Shown here: positions 9,109 to 18,151 of the stretch, one piece after another
Position numbering within the stretch: the stretch's first letter is position 1
Layout of the letters: each line of letters begins with the position of its first letter
Assembly: GCF_017876795.1 (NCBI RefSeq)
Contig: NZ_JAGIOR010000001.1
Span: 310,001 to 374,000, forward strand
DNA from: Rhizobium leguminosarum
GTDB lineage: Bacteria > Pseudomonadota > Alphaproteobacteria > Rhizobiales > Rhizobiaceae
Length of the DNA: 64,000 nt
Direction: 5' to 3'
The notes under the pieces: generated by a model
What the model was told of the DNA's origin: nothing
Database searches by the model: none
The model's input: the letters and a program-made list of their open reading frames with translations, nothing else
Program-made: the position numbers and the translations under genes

Positions 9109-10416
9109 TCAGATCCGGGTCGAGATCACCGGCGGCAGCTCCGGCTTTTCCTCGGTGATGCGGTAATGCGCGGCGAGTGCCGCCGCTGCCCGTTCCGCCG
9201 CCGCTTCGTCGGCGGCGTGAACCAGCGCGATCGGTTCACCGGCGCTGACGCGGGTGCCAAGCGGCAGGAGTTCGGAAAAGCCGACGCGATGATCGATCCG
9301 GTCGGCCGGATGGCGTCTTCCGCCACCGAGATCGATGACGCTGACACCGATACCGCGCGCGTTGCAGGCGGCAAGCCAGCCGGACCGGGCGGCCGGGACA
9401 GACTTTTCCACAGGCGCCCTGGCCAGATATTTGCCGGGGTTTTCGATGAGATCGGCCGGACCGCCGAGCATGGAGACCATGCGGGCGAAAACCTCGGCCG
9501 CCTGTCCCGATGACAGCGCCTTGCGCGCCATCCCCTCGCCCTCATCAGCGGAAGGTGCAACGCCCGATTTCACCAACATTTCGGCGGCGAAGGCAAGAAT
9601 GACGGTTTCGAGCCGCGTGTCCGCCTTCCCACCCGCCAGGAAATCCAGGCAATTGCGCATCTCGACCGCATTGCCGGCGGCATCGGCGAGCGGCTGGTTC
9701 ATGTCGGTGATCAGCGCCGAGGTCGCGACGCCTGCGCCATTGGCGACCTCGACCAGCGACTGCGCCAGGATCTCCGCCTGGGTACGGTCGGCCATGAAGG
9801 CGCCGTTGCCGACCTTGACGTCCAGCACCAGCGTCTGAAGCCCGGCCGCAAGTTTCTTCGACAGGATGGAGGCGGTGATGAGGGGAATGGAATCAACGGT
9901 GGCGGTCACATCGCGCACGGCATAGAGCCTGCCGTCGGCAGGCGCCAAGGCCCCGGTCTGGCCGATGATGGCGCATCCGGCTTCTTTCACCACCTTGTGG
10001 AACAGGTCCGCATCCGGAGTGATCATATAGCCGGGAATGGATTCGAGCTTATCCAGCGTGCCGCCGGTATGGCCGAGGCCGCGCCCGGAAATCATCGGAA
10101 CGGCAAGACCGCAGGCGGCCGTGATCGGCGCCAGCATCAGCGAAACATTGTCGCCGACGCCACCGGTCGAATGTTTGTCGGCGATCGGGCGGTCGATATC
10201 GGCCCATTGCAGCCGGTCGCCGGAGTCGGCCATCGCCAGCGTCAGGGCGACGGTCTCGGCCCGCGACATGCCCTTGAACCAGACGGCCATGGCGAAGGCG
10301 CCGATCTGGCCTTCCGACAGTTGTCCGGCAGCGAGTGCCGCGATGAAGGACCGGATATCGTGGGGGTCGAGCTCGTCGCCATCGCGCTTGCGCCGGATGA
10401 TCTCCTGCGGGATCAT
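9109..10416 (-). CDS. deoA: Thymidine phosphorylase
   Basis: This 435-residue protein phosphorolyses thymidine and deoxyuridine to base plus deoxyribose 1-phosphate. Motifs DKHSTGGVGDNVSL (phosphate binding) and SGRGLGHTGGTLDKLESIPG are characteristic of nucleoside phosphorylase family 2. It is the last gene of the leftward nucleoside operon and starts 1 bp after the deoC stop. Its product deoxyribose 1-phosphate goes to DeoB and then DeoC. Confidence 0.96.
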   Translation of the reverse strand: MIPQEIIRRKRDGDELDPHDIRSFIAALAAGQLSEGQIGAFAMAVWFKGMSRAETVALTLAMADSGDRLQWADIDRPIADKHSTGGVGDNVSLMLAPITAACGLAVPMISGRGLGHTGGTLDKLESIPGYMITPDADLFHKVVKEAGCAIIGQTGALAPADGRLYAVRDVTATVDSIPLITASILSKKLAAGLQTLVLDVKVGNGAFMADRTQAEILAQSLVEVANGAGVATSALITDMNQPLADAAGNAVEMRNCLDFLAGGKADTRLETVILAFAAEMLVKSGVAPSADEGEGMARKALSSGQAAEVFARMVSMLGGPADLIENPGKYLARAPVEKSVPAARSGWLAACNARGIGVSVIDLGGGRRHPADRIDHRVGFSELLPLGTRVSAGEPIALVHAADEAAAERAAAALAAHYRITEEKPELPPVISTRI

Positions 10417-10417
10417 C

Positions 10418-11194
10418 TCAATAGCTCGACGCCACAGCCGGTGCAGACTGTGTTCCGCTCAGAATCGCCAGGATATCGTCAAGCAGGCCGGAAGCGCCGA
10501 AGCGGAAGGTCGACGGCATCGCCCAGTCTGGCGCCATGATGGTTTCGGCAAGACTCAGATAGAGCGCCGCATCGGCCACCGAACCAATGCCGCCGGCCGG
10601 CTTGAAGCCGACCTTGCGGCCGCTCTCGCGAATGGCGCGGATCATGATGTCGGCGGCTTCGAGCGTCGCGTTGACGGCGACCTTGCCGGTAGAGGTCTTG
10701 ATGAAATCGGCGCCGGCGTCGACGGCAAGTTCAGAGGCACGGCGGATCAATGCCACATCCTTCAACTCGCCGCTCTCGATGATGACCTTCAGAAGGACAA
10801 GGCCGGCGCATTCGGCGCGCACGGCCTTGACCATGTCGGTCACCGCCTTCTCATTGCCGGAGAGCAGCTTGCGATAGGGGATGACCAGATCGATCTCGTC
10901 GGCACCGTCGGCAATCGCCTCGCGTGTCTCGGCAGCGACGTCGGCCACTTCCATATCGCCGGAGGGGAAGTTGACGACGGTGGCGATGCGCACGGCATGG
11001 CCGGTGCCGAGGATATTGCGGGCCTGGGCGACGAAGCGCGGCCAGATGCAGATTGCAGCGCTGTTGCCGTAGGGCGTCTGCGCGCGGGCGCAGAGCACAT
11101 CGATCTGCGCCTCGGTGCAATCATCCTTCAAATTGGTGAGATCGAGAAGGGAAAGGGCGACAGCCGCCGTTTCCCGGATGGAATGGCTATTCAT
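10418..11194 (-). CDS. deoC: Deoxyribose-phosphate aldolase
   Basis: A 258-residue class I aldolase that splits deoxyribose 5-phosphate into glyceraldehyde 3-phosphate and acetaldehyde. The Schiff-base lysine is in DFIKTSTGKVAVNA; the proton-relay lysine is in VGFKPAGGIG. The ATG at 11194 has GGAGGAAAT upstream, so I prefer it to the in-frame start at 11215. The first 8 nt overlap the end of the purine phosphorylase gene, indicating translational coupling. Confidence 0.95.
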   Translation of the reverse strand: MNSHSIRETAAVALSLLDLTNLKDDCTEAQIDVLCARAQTPYGNSAAICIWPRFVAQARNILGTGHAVRIATVVNFPSGDMEVADVAAETREAIADGADEIDLVIPYRKLLSGNEKAVTDMVKAVRAECAGLVLLKVIIESGELKDVALIRRASELAVDAGADFIKTSTGKVAVNATLEAADIMIRAIRESGRKVGFKPAGGIGSVADAALYLSLAETIMAPDWAMPSTFRFGASGLLDDILAILSGTQSAPAVASSY

Positions 11195-11984
11195 CTTTAT
11201 TTCCTCCGGCCGCAATCATGTCTCTCAATATGGCGGCGAGACGGGCGCCGCCGATGGGCGCCATGTCCTTGGTTTCTTCATGGCTGAGTTCATTGCCGGT
11301 CATGCCAGCCCCATAGTTGGTGATAACCGAGGCGGCCGCAACCCTCAGGCCCAGCATTCTTGCGATGATGACCTCCGGCACCGTCGACATGCCGACGGCA
11401 TCGGCGCCGAGGATGCGGGCCATGCGGATTTCGGCCGGCGTTTCGAAGCTCGGGCCGGAGAACCACATGTACACACCTTGTGCCAGCTCGATCTTGAGCT
11501 TTGCGGCTGCCTTCTGCATCGCGGTAGCGAGGCCAGCATCGTAAGCGTTGGTCATGCCGACGAAACGATGATCGCTTTCCTCGCCGATCAGCGGGTTGAT
11601 GCCGGAATAGTTGATGTGGTCGGTGATCTGCATCACCGAGCCGGGCGGCAGGTCGTCGCGCAGCGATCCGGCCGAATTGGTCAGGATCAGCGCTTCGACG
11701 CCGAGCGCCTTCAGGACCTCGATCGGCAGGCGCATGGCGCTGGCATCGCCCTTCTCGTAATAATGCACGCGGCCGGAGAGCATAACGACCGGCACGCCTC
11801 CAAGGCGGCCGGCGACGACTTCGCCCGCGTGACCGGAGACGGCACTGACGGGAAAGCCCGGCAGGTCGCGATAGGGAACACGCACGGCGCCGACCAGGGA
11901 GCCGAGACCGGAGCCGAGCACGATGCCGTGGCGCGGCTTGATGCCGCCGAGCAATGCAGCGAGCAGGTTGACTGTCGCCTTCAT
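11187..11984 (-). CDS. punA: Purine nucleoside phosphorylase (trimeric, PNP I type)
   Basis: The 265-residue protein cleaves (deoxy)inosine and (deoxy)guanosine. Features of the trimeric family are IVLGSGLGSLVG (phosphate loop), GRVHYYEKGDA, LTNSAGSLRDD, FSGPSFETPAEIRM and VITNYGAGMTG. The usual Asn for 6-oxopurine binding is present in TNYGAG. It overlaps the start of deoC at one end and the end of cdd at the other. The symbol follows the family; it could equally be called deoD or xapA in other annotations. Confidence 0.9.
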   Translation of the reverse strand: MKATVNLLAALLGGIKPRHGIVLGSGLGSLVGAVRVPYRDLPGFPVSAVSGHAGEVVAGRLGGVPVVMLSGRVHYYEKGDASAMRLPIEVLKALGVEALILTNSAGSLRDDLPPGSVMQITDHINYSGINPLIGEESDHRFVGMTNAYDAGLATAMQKAAAKLKIELAQGVYMWFSGPSFETPAEIRMARILGADAVGMSTVPEVIIARMLGLRVAAASVITNYGAGMTGNELSHEETKDMAPIGGARLAAILRDMIAAGGNKDE

Positions 11985-12370
11985 CCGAGTTCGGCCTCGA
12001 AGCTGAAGGGAAGAAGCTCTTCCATCGTCATGGTCTTCTGCACGCCGGCCTCATCACAGAGATAGATCTTCGTCTCCTTGGAGGCGAATTCGGAGATCTT
12101 CTGGCGGCAACCGCCGCAGGGCGGGCAGAGCGGTAGCTTCTCGGCGATGACCGCCATTTCGACGATCTTCCTGGCGCCGCCCATGATCATGGCGCCGATC
12201 GCCGTCGGCTCGGCGCACCAGCCCTGCGGGAAGGAGAGGTTCTCGATGTTGGCGCCGGTATAGACTTTGCCGTCCTCGGCGCGGATCGCCGCACCGACCG
12301 GGAATTTCGAATAGGGCGCATGGGCGAAGGCCATGGCGCCGCGGGCCGCTTCGAACAGATCGTGGGACAT
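11981..12370 (-). CDS. cdd: Cytidine deaminase
   Basis: A small 129-residue homotetrameric-type cytidine deaminase. The zinc/catalytic motifs WCAEPTAIGAM and CPPCGGCRQ are intact, and the N-terminal APYSKFPVGAAI matches the family. The ATG at 12370 gives the expected length; the longer open frame upstream is only read-through into the permease. It supplies (deoxy)uridine for phosphorolysis. It overlaps the next gene by 4 nt. Confidence 0.95.
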   Translation of the reverse strand: MSHDLFEAARGAMAFAHAPYSKFPVGAAIRAEDGKVYTGANIENLSFPQGWCAEPTAIGAMIMGGARKIVEMAVIAEKLPLCPPCGGCRQKISEFASKETKIYLCDEAGVQKTMTMEELLPFSFEAELG

Positions 12371-12372
12371 GG

Positions 12373-13332
12373 TCAACGCTCCTTCGTATAAGGCACACCG
12401 CCGGCCTTCGGCGGGATCGCGACGCCGATGAAGCCGGCAAGCAGAACGCAGGTGAGGATATAGGGCAGCGCCTGGAAGATCTGCACCGGCACTTCGCCGA
12501 TCAGCGGCACCTGCTTGCCCTGCATGAAATTCGCCAGCGCATCGAGGAAGCCGAAGAGCAGGCAGGCGAGCATGACGGGCACCGGTTTCCACTTGGCGAA
12601 GACGAGGGCCGCGAGTGCGATATAGCCCTTGCCGGCCGACATGTCCTTGATGAAGGCGGCGGACTGGGCGATCGCCAGATAGGTGCCGGAAAAGCCGCAG
12701 AGAATGCCGGCGCACATGACGGCGCGGTAGCGCAGCCAGCTGACCGAAATGCCTGCCGTATCGACCGCACCCGGGTTTTCACCGACGGCGCGAAGCCTGA
12801 GGCCGAAGCGCGTGCGATAGAGCACCCACCACGAGAAGGGCACGGCAAGGAAGGCGAGATAGGTGAGGATATTGTTGCCCGATATGACGCCGGCATAAAG
12901 CGGACCGATGATCGGCACGTCACGGATGGCATCGGCGCCCGGCAGGATGATCGGCGCGAAGCGGGCCTCGGGCGCCAGCTGCGGCGTGCGGCCGCCCTGG
13001 CCGAACCAGGCCTGGCCGAGCACGATGGTGATGCCGGCGATGAAGAAGTTGATCGCCACGCCCGAGACGATCTGGTTGCCGCGATTGGTGATCGAAGCAA
13101 AGCCGTGCACCAGGCTCAGCGCCACCGAGCAGACGATGCCAGCACCGAGACCCAGCCAGGCCGAATCGGTGAGATAGGCGACGCAGGCCGAGCCCAGCAT
13201 CTTGCCCTCGAGGCCGATATCAAAAATGCCGGCGCGTTCCGAAAACAGGCCGGCAAGGGCGGTGAAGATCAGCGGGATCGACAGGCGGATCGTGGAGGCG
13301 AGAATGCTGATGAAAATTTCATAATAGTCCAT
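12373..13332 (-). CDS. Nucleoside ABC transporter permease 2 (BPD_transp_2 family)
   Basis: A 319-residue inner-membrane permease with about 8-9 hydrophobic segments and the conserved GIFDIGLEGKMLGSA motif near residue 35. It pairs with the larger permease encoded at 13344. This architecture (BMP-type binding protein, double ATPase, two permeases) is that of NupNOPQ-like nucleoside importers. It is followed 2 bp later by cdd. Confidence 0.9.
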   Translation of the reverse strand: MDYYEIFISILASTIRLSIPLIFTALAGLFSERAGIFDIGLEGKMLGSACVAYLTDSAWLGLGAGIVCSVALSLVHGFASITNRGNQIVSGVAINFFIAGITIVLGQAWFGQGGRTPQLAPEARFAPIILPGADAIRDVPIIGPLYAGVISGNNILTYLAFLAVPFSWWVLYRTRFGLRLRAVGENPGAVDTAGISVSWLRYRAVMCAGILCGFSGTYLAIAQSAAFIKDMSAGKGYIALAALVFAKWKPVPVMLACLLFGFLDALANFMQGKQVPLIGEVPVQIFQALPYILTCVLLAGFIGVAIPPKAGGVPYTKER

Positions 13333-13343
13333 CGTCCCGCTCC

Positions 13344-14447
13344 TTAGCCGCGCTTGAACTGCTGATAGAGGCGCACTATCGCCGGCCGGAACATATATTC
13401 CAGTGCACCCGCGAACAGGATAACCAGACCCTGGATGACGAGAATCATTTCACGGGTGATATTCGGCATTTCGAAGGATATCCAATCGCCGCCCTGATAG
13501 AGAACGCCGAAGAGGATCGCCGCAAAGATGATGCCGAGCGGATGATTGCGGCCCATCAGCGAGACCGCGATACCGACGAAGCCGGCACCGCTGACGAACC
13601 CCACCTGCAGGCGGGCAGAGGCGCCCATGACAGGATTGAGCGCCATCATGCCAGCCAGCGCGCCGGAAAGCATCATCGCGATCATTACGATCCGTACATA
13701 GGGAACACCGGCATAGGACGCGGCCGTCGGGCTGACGCCCAGAGTGCGCATCTCGAAACCGAGCTTGGTGCGCCAGATTAGAAGCCAGACGATATAGCAC
13801 ATAACCAGCGCGATGATAAAAGAGACGTTCAACGGAGCGGCACCGAGCTTTGCCCCGAATATTTCCATCAACCAAGTCAGCTTCGGTAACTGCCCACCCT
13901 CAAGGAACGTACGTGTTTCCGGTGCCATTTTGCCTGGCACGATCAATACGTGCACAAGCAGGTAGTTCATCAGTGAAGCGATGATGTAGTTGAACATGAT
14001 CGTCGTGATGACGATGTGGCTGCCCCGCTTCGCCTGAAGCCACGCTGGAATGAAGGCGGCAATTGCGCCGAACAGAGCAGCGCCGACGACGGCAATCGGC
14101 ATCGTCACATACCATGGCACGTAATTGTCGAGCGAAAGCGCCACCAGCGCACAGCCGAGGCCGCCGACATAAGCCTGGCCTTCTGAGCCGATGTTGAAGA
14201 GACCGGCATGGATCGCCACCGCGACGGAAAGGCCAGTGAAGATGAAGCTCGTCGCGTAGAACAGCGTCAAGCCTATGCCTTCGCCGCTGCCAAGCGCACC
14301 CTCGAGCAGCAGCGACAGCGCGTCGAGCGGGCTTTCGCCGATCAGCCAGACGACAAAACCAGAGATCAGGAAGGCGACGACGAGGTTCAAAAGCGGAATC
14401 AGGCCGTAGTTGATCCAGTGTGGTAGCGGAACGGAAGCAGTGCTCAT
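13344..14447 (-). CDS. Nucleoside ABC transporter permease 1
   Basis: This 367-residue permease begins MSTASVPLPHWINYG and has about 9-10 membrane segments, including the paired LFNIGSEGQAYVGGLG motif. The ATG at 14447 is preceded by GAGG and lies just after the ATPase stop; a start at 14465 would overlap that stop. It forms the heterodimeric channel with the product of 12373-13332. Confidence 0.9.
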   Translation of the reverse strand: MSTASVPLPHWINYGLIPLLNLVVAFLISGFVVWLIGESPLDALSLLLEGALGSGEGIGLTLFYATSFIFTGLSVAVAIHAGLFNIGSEGQAYVGGLGCALVALSLDNYVPWYVTMPIAVVGAALFGAIAAFIPAWLQAKRGSHIVITTIMFNYIIASLMNYLLVHVLIVPGKMAPETRTFLEGGQLPKLTWLMEIFGAKLGAAPLNVSFIIALVMCYIVWLLIWRTKLGFEMRTLGVSPTAASYAGVPYVRIVMIAMMLSGALAGMMALNPVMGASARLQVGFVSGAGFVGIAVSLMGRNHPLGIIFAAILFGVLYQGGDWISFEMPNITREMILVIQGLVILFAGALEYMFRPAIVRLYQQFKRG

Positions 14448-14454
14448 AAAGGCC

Positions 14455-15966
14455 TCACGCGGCAATGCCGGCCATCATCAGGCCGAGGGTCTGTTCACCG
14501 GCATCGGGCGTCTTCTCGCCGACCACATGGCCAGCAAACATGACAAGGATACGGTCTGAAAGGGAGCGGACTTCATCGAGTTCGACGGAGACGAGCAGGA
14601 TCGCCTTGCCGGCGTCACGCATTTCGATGATCCGGCGGTGGATGAATTCGATGGCGCCGATATCGACGCCGCGGGTCGGCTGGCCGATGATCAGCATCTT
14701 CGGATCGCGCTCGATCTCACGGGCAACGACGATCTTCTGCTGGTTGCCGCCGGAAAAATTCGCCGTCTTCAGCCGCGGGTTCGGCGGGCGGATGTCGTAT
14801 TTCTCGATCATCCCCATTGCATCCTTGCGGATCGCTTCAAGATCGAGCAGCGGGCCGTTGCTGTAGCCCGGGCGCCGGTGATAGCCGAGCACGGAATTTT
14901 CGTATTCCTCGAATTTCAGCACCAGACCCATGTGGTGGCGGTCTTCGGGAATATGGGCGAGACCGAGTTCGCGCAGGCGGGCCGGATCGGCCTTGTCGAT
15001 CGTCTGGCCGTCGAGAAGGATTTCGCCGGAGGCCGGCTTGCGGATGCCGGCAATCGCCTCCAGCAATTCGGACTGGCCGTTGCCGGCAACCCCGGCAATG
15101 CCGACGATCTCGCCGGCGCATACGTCAAAGGAGACGTTGTCGACCATGGTGACGCCGCGGTTGTCCTTGACCGAAAGGTTGCGGACGGAGAGCACGGCAG
15201 CTCCCGGCTTCGCCTCGCCTTTCTGCACGCGCAGCAGCACGCGACGACCAACCATCAGCTCGGCAAGCTCTTCCACCGTCGTTTCCGCCGTCTTGCGGGT
15301 TGCGACCATCTCGCCGCGGCGCATGACCGAGACCGTATCGGTGATCGCCATGATCTCGCGCAGCTTGTGGGTGATGAGGATGATCGTCTTGCCCTGGTCG
15401 CGCAGCACCTTGAGGATGCGGAAGAGATGGTCGGCCTCGGCCGGCGTCAACACGCCGGTGGGTTCGTCGAGGATCAGGATCTCGGCGCCGCGATACATGG
15501 CTTTCAGGATTTCGACGCGCTGCTGCAGGCCGACCGGAAGCTCTTCGATCAGCGCATCCGGATCGACCTCGAGGCCGTATTCCGTTTCCAGTCGCTTGAG
15601 TTCGGCGCGGGCCGAGGCAACGCCTCTCGCCAGCAGCATGCCGCCTTCGGCGCCAAGCATGATGTTTTCAAGCACCGTGAAATTGTCGACCAGCATGAAA
15701 TGCTGATGCACCATACCGATGCCGGTGGCGATCGCCGCCTGGCTGTCGCGAATAGTGACGGGATTGCCGTTGACGCGGATCTCGCCGCTATCGGCATGGT
15801 AGAAGCCGTAAATGATCGACATCAGCGTCGATTTGCCGGCGCCGTTTTCGCCGATGATGCCGTGGATCGTCCCCCTGGCAACGGTGAGGTTGATGTCCTT
15901 GTTGGCATGGACGGCACCGAATTTCTTATCGATGCCGACAAGCTCGATAGCGGGCTTATCTGTCAC
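14455..15966 (-). CDS. Nucleoside ABC transporter, double ATP-binding protein
   Basis: A 503-residue protein with two fused ATPase domains. The first has a canonical Walker A (GENGAGKSTLMS) and LILDEPTGVL Walker B. The second has a degenerate Walker A (GVAGNGQSELLE) and an intact FSGGNQQKIVVARE signature; this asymmetry is normal for BMP/sugar-type importers. I chose the GTG at 15966, 7 nt after GGAG; a TTG at 15978 is also possible. The gene follows a terminator-like hairpin after the binding-protein gene. Confidence 0.92.
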   Translation of the reverse strand: MTDKPAIELVGIDKKFGAVHANKDINLTVARGTIHGIIGENGAGKSTLMSIIYGFYHADSGEIRVNGNPVTIRDSQAAIATGIGMVHQHFMLVDNFTVLENIMLGAEGGMLLARGVASARAELKRLETEYGLEVDPDALIEELPVGLQQRVEILKAMYRGAEILILDEPTGVLTPAEADHLFRILKVLRDQGKTIILITHKLREIMAITDTVSVMRRGEMVATRKTAETTVEELAELMVGRRVLLRVQKGEAKPGAAVLSVRNLSVKDNRGVTMVDNVSFDVCAGEIVGIAGVAGNGQSELLEAIAGIRKPASGEILLDGQTIDKADPARLRELGLAHIPEDRHHMGLVLKFEEYENSVLGYHRRPGYSNGPLLDLEAIRKDAMGMIEKYDIRPPNPRLKTANFSGGNQQKIVVAREIERDPKMLIIGQPTRGVDIGAIEFIHRRIIEMRDAGKAILLVSVELDEVRSLSDRILVMFAGHVVGEKTPDAGEQTLGLMMAGIAA

Positions 15967-15983
15967 TGCAGGCTCCAAATAAG

Positions 15984-16022
15984 AAAAGGGCGTATGGCGA
16001 AAATCCCCTCCGCCATACGCCC
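15984..16022 (-). terminator. Strong hairpin between binding-protein and ATPase genes
   Basis: A perfect 12-bp stem (GGGCGTATGGCG / CGCCATACGCCC) followed by TTTTCTTATT on the minus strand. It should stop most transcripts after the binding-protein gene and let a minority continue into the transporter and enzyme genes, a common way to make excess binding protein. Confidence 0.85.
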
Positions 16023-16054
16023 GATCTCAATCGTCGATCACTTCCGGGCGCGGA

Positions 16055-17047
16055 TCACTTCGGGCAAGCATTGTCCGACGTGTAATCGTGAACCTTGATG
16101 GTCCCCGCGATGATATCGGCCTTGGCCTTGTCGACGGCCGCCTGCATTTCCGGCGTGATCAGCGACTTGTTGTTGTCGTCCATCGCTGCGCCGACCCCCT
16201 CTTCCTTGACGCCGAGCGCCTGGACGCCACCGGTGAACTTGTCGTTCTTGGTGTCGGTATAGGCGTTGTAGACGGCGAGATCGACGCGCTTGACCATCGA
16301 GGTCAGGACCGAGCCCGGGTGCAGATGGTTCTGGTTGGAATCGACGCCGATCGAAAGCTTCTTGTTGTCGGCGGCCGTCTGCAGAACGCCGAGGCCGGTG
16401 GCGCCAGCTGCCGCGTAAATGACATCGGCGCCTTGATCGATCTGGTTCTTGGTGAGCTCGCCGCCGCGAACCGGGTCATTCCAGGCTGCACCCGTGGTGC
16501 CGGTCATGTTCTGGAAAACTTCGACATCGGCCTTGGCGGCGCGTGCGCCCTGCTCATAGCCACACTCGAACTTGCGGATCAGCGGAATGTCCATGCCGCC
16601 GACGAAACCGACCTTGCCGGTCTTCGATGCCATGCCGGCGAGAATGCCAACGAGGTATGAACCTTCTTCTTCCTTGTAAACCACCGAGCGGACGTTCGGT
16701 TTATCGACGACGGAGTCGACGATGATGAACTTGGTGTCGGGGAATTCGGCTGCAACCTTCTCGATGGCCGAAGTCCAGGCGAAGGAAACGGCTACCACCG
16801 GATTGAAACCACGGCTTGCGAAGTTGCGGATGGCCTGTTCGCCCTGGGTGTCGCCCGTCGGCTCGAAGTCGCGATAGGCAATGCCGGTCTCGGCCTTGAA
16901 CTTCTCGGCGCCGTTGTAGGCCGCCTCGTTGAAGGACTTATCGAACTTCCCGCCGGTGCCGTAAACCAGCGCCGGCTTGACATCGGCAGCTAGTGCCGTC
17001 GTCGACATGGCCGCCACGGCAAGGAGAGTGAGAAGGGATTTTTTCAT
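16055..17047 (-). CDS. BMP-family nucleoside-binding protein of the ABC importer
   Basis: A 330-residue periplasmic protein with a signal peptide (MKKSLLTLLAVAAMSTTALAA) and the BMP/PnrA fold signatures: YGTGGKFDKSFNEAAYNG, VVAVSFAWTSAIEK, KVGFVGGMDIPLIRKFECGY. It has no lipobox Cys, so it is soluble rather than a lipoprotein. It is the first gene of the leftward operon; the downstream enzymes all act on nucleosides, which supports nucleosides as ligand. The exact ligand (purine or pyrimidine) cannot be read from the sequence. Confidence 0.92.
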   Translation of the reverse strand: MKKSLLTLLAVAAMSTTALAADVKPALVYGTGGKFDKSFNEAAYNGAEKFKAETGIAYRDFEPTGDTQGEQAIRNFASRGFNPVVAVSFAWTSAIEKVAAEFPDTKFIIVDSVVDKPNVRSVVYKEEEGSYLVGILAGMASKTGKVGFVGGMDIPLIRKFECGYEQGARAAKADVEVFQNMTGTTGAAWNDPVRGGELTKNQIDQGADVIYAAAGATGLGVLQTAADNKKLSIGVDSNQNHLHPGSVLTSMVKRVDLAVYNAYTDTKNDKFTGGVQALGVKEEGVGAAMDDNNKSLITPEMQAAVDKAKADIIAGTIKVHDYTSDNACPK

Positions 17048-17406
17048 TGTGCAGCCCTGTTGTTGCTATTCGTTAGGGGTCCTCCCGCAAGTCCTTTTCG
17101 GACATGTCTGCGGAACCACCGACCTCCCCCCGGAGGCCTGGCTGCGTGCATCCTTGCATGGCTCACGGAAAAATTCACCAGAAATTTTTCAGCTGGTAAA
17201 GATTTGCAGCGATTGCCGAAAATCCGTTCTCCGGGACTGATTTTTAGACATTTCCGCCGCCGGGATGCGAAATTTCCAGCCAATTCAGCGGCCAGAGTTG
17301 GAGCATGATGTCGCCCGAAAACCGCTCACACTTTTCGGCATCATGCTCCAGGGAAACATTGCCTGCCAATCAGATTCCCCGCCAGGTCATGGCGGCAAAG
17401 GCTTCC
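17048..17406. other. Intergenic region upstream of the nucleoside operon
   Basis: This 359-bp stretch has no credible gene. On the operon side it holds a 21-bp imperfect dyad at 17177-17197 (ACCAG...CTGGT around AAATTTTTCAG), which could be an operator, and a GC-rich CCTCC/GGAGG hairpin near 17127. The other half contains the large palindromic element at 17299-17350. I could not recognise a purine riboswitch. Confidence 0.4.
17299..17350. repeat. Rhizobial palindromic intergenic element
   Basis: Nested dyad: TGGAGCATGATG / CATCATGCTCCA outside, CCGAAAA / TTTTCGG inside. The wording (GCATGATG...CCGAAAACCG...CACACTTTTCGG) is one I recognise as recurring between genes in Rhizobium and Sinorhizobium genomes. 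It can fold into a long cruciform or RNA hairpin. Confidence 0.7.
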
Positions 17407-17724
17407 CTATGCGGTGAAGCGACCGGCCACCGGCGGCTTCTTATAACCGATCATCCAAAGAAGCAGCGCGATCACCAGGAAAACGGCAAAGGCCGGCTGG
17501 AGCATCAGCCATTGGAATATGAAGGTGTAGAAACGCGGATGGACATAATAGGAAAGGGAGGATTGCAGCGACATGAGGGTTGTCGGGCTTACATCCTGCC
17601 AGGCATCGGAGATCGGCGTCACCACCACTGTGGACGCCGCAACCGATTGGATCGAATCGATGGTCCCGGCAATAACGGCCGCCGCAAGCGCGACAAGGCT
17701 GGCCAGACGCAACAGGAAACGCAT
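17407..17724 (-). CDS. Small membrane protein, unknown function
   Basis: A 105-residue protein with an N-terminal hydrophobic helix (MRFLLRLASLVALAAAVIAG) and a second near the C-terminus (AFAVFLVIALLLWMIGY), ending in a short basic tail. The middle is a periplasmic stretch of about 50 residues. The ATG at 17724 is preceded by a strong GGAGGAATT, so the longer reading from 17856 is rejected. I do not recognise a named family; it looks like a conserved rhizobial two-helix protein. Confidence 0.75.
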   Translation of the reverse strand: MRFLLRLASLVALAAAVIAGTIDSIQSVAASTVVVTPISDAWQDVSPTTLMSLQSSLSYYVHPRFYTFIFQWLMLQPAFAVFLVIALLLWMIGYKKPPVAGRFTA

Positions 17725-17951
17725 CAATTCCTCCGACGCTCGATATGCCGGACAATTCCGGCCGGCCGCGCCATTCTCCACCTTGAGAATTACATAGTCA
17801 TCGATGAGGTGAAGCACAATGGACGGGTCGAGGCGAGTTTTATCGGAAGAAGTCAAAAAACTGTTAGATTTCGGTTGATCGACAAAAAATCATCGGTATA
17901 TATCGCGCCGTTCCGACGATTTGCTCCTATCCAGGCGCGAACGCCAAAGAA

Positions 17952-18041
17952 GGACAGGTGGCCGAGTGGTTTAAGGCGCACGCCTGGAACGCGTGTGTAC
18001 GTGAAAGCGTACCGTGGGTTCGAATCCCACCCTGTCCGCCA
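17952..18041 (+). tRNA. tRNA-Ser (anticodon GGA)
   Basis: A 90-nt tRNA. The acceptor stem GGACAGG / CCTGTCC pairs perfectly, and the CCA end is encoded. The anticodon stem CACGC / GCGTG holds loop CTGGAAC with GGA at 17986-17988, reading UCC and UCU. The long variable arm (TACG-TGAAAG-CGTA type) is a class II feature expected for serine. The T-arm GTGGGTTCGAATCCCAC is canonical. No integrase or att repeat is next to it. Confidence 0.97.
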
Positions 18042-18151
18042 TACCCCTCGTTTTCGATATTGATTTCAAACCGCGTCTAGAGCGGGACGCGGAAGTCTTT
18101 TTCGGCGGTCCACCGCAATCAGCAACATTTCCATCGGGTGCCCGCATCTTC

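Noticed and set aside
14638..16098. 486-residue plus-strand frame opposite the nucleoside ABC ATPase
   Set aside because: Shadow of a well-identified gene; no ribosome-binding site or recognisable domain.
17048..17298. Purine riboswitch before the BMP gene
   Set aside because: I looked for the conserved three-way junction with two kissing loops and did not find it.
17952..18041. Integration site at tRNA-Ser
   Set aside because: No integrase, phage gene or 3'-end repeat of the tRNA is seen nearby.
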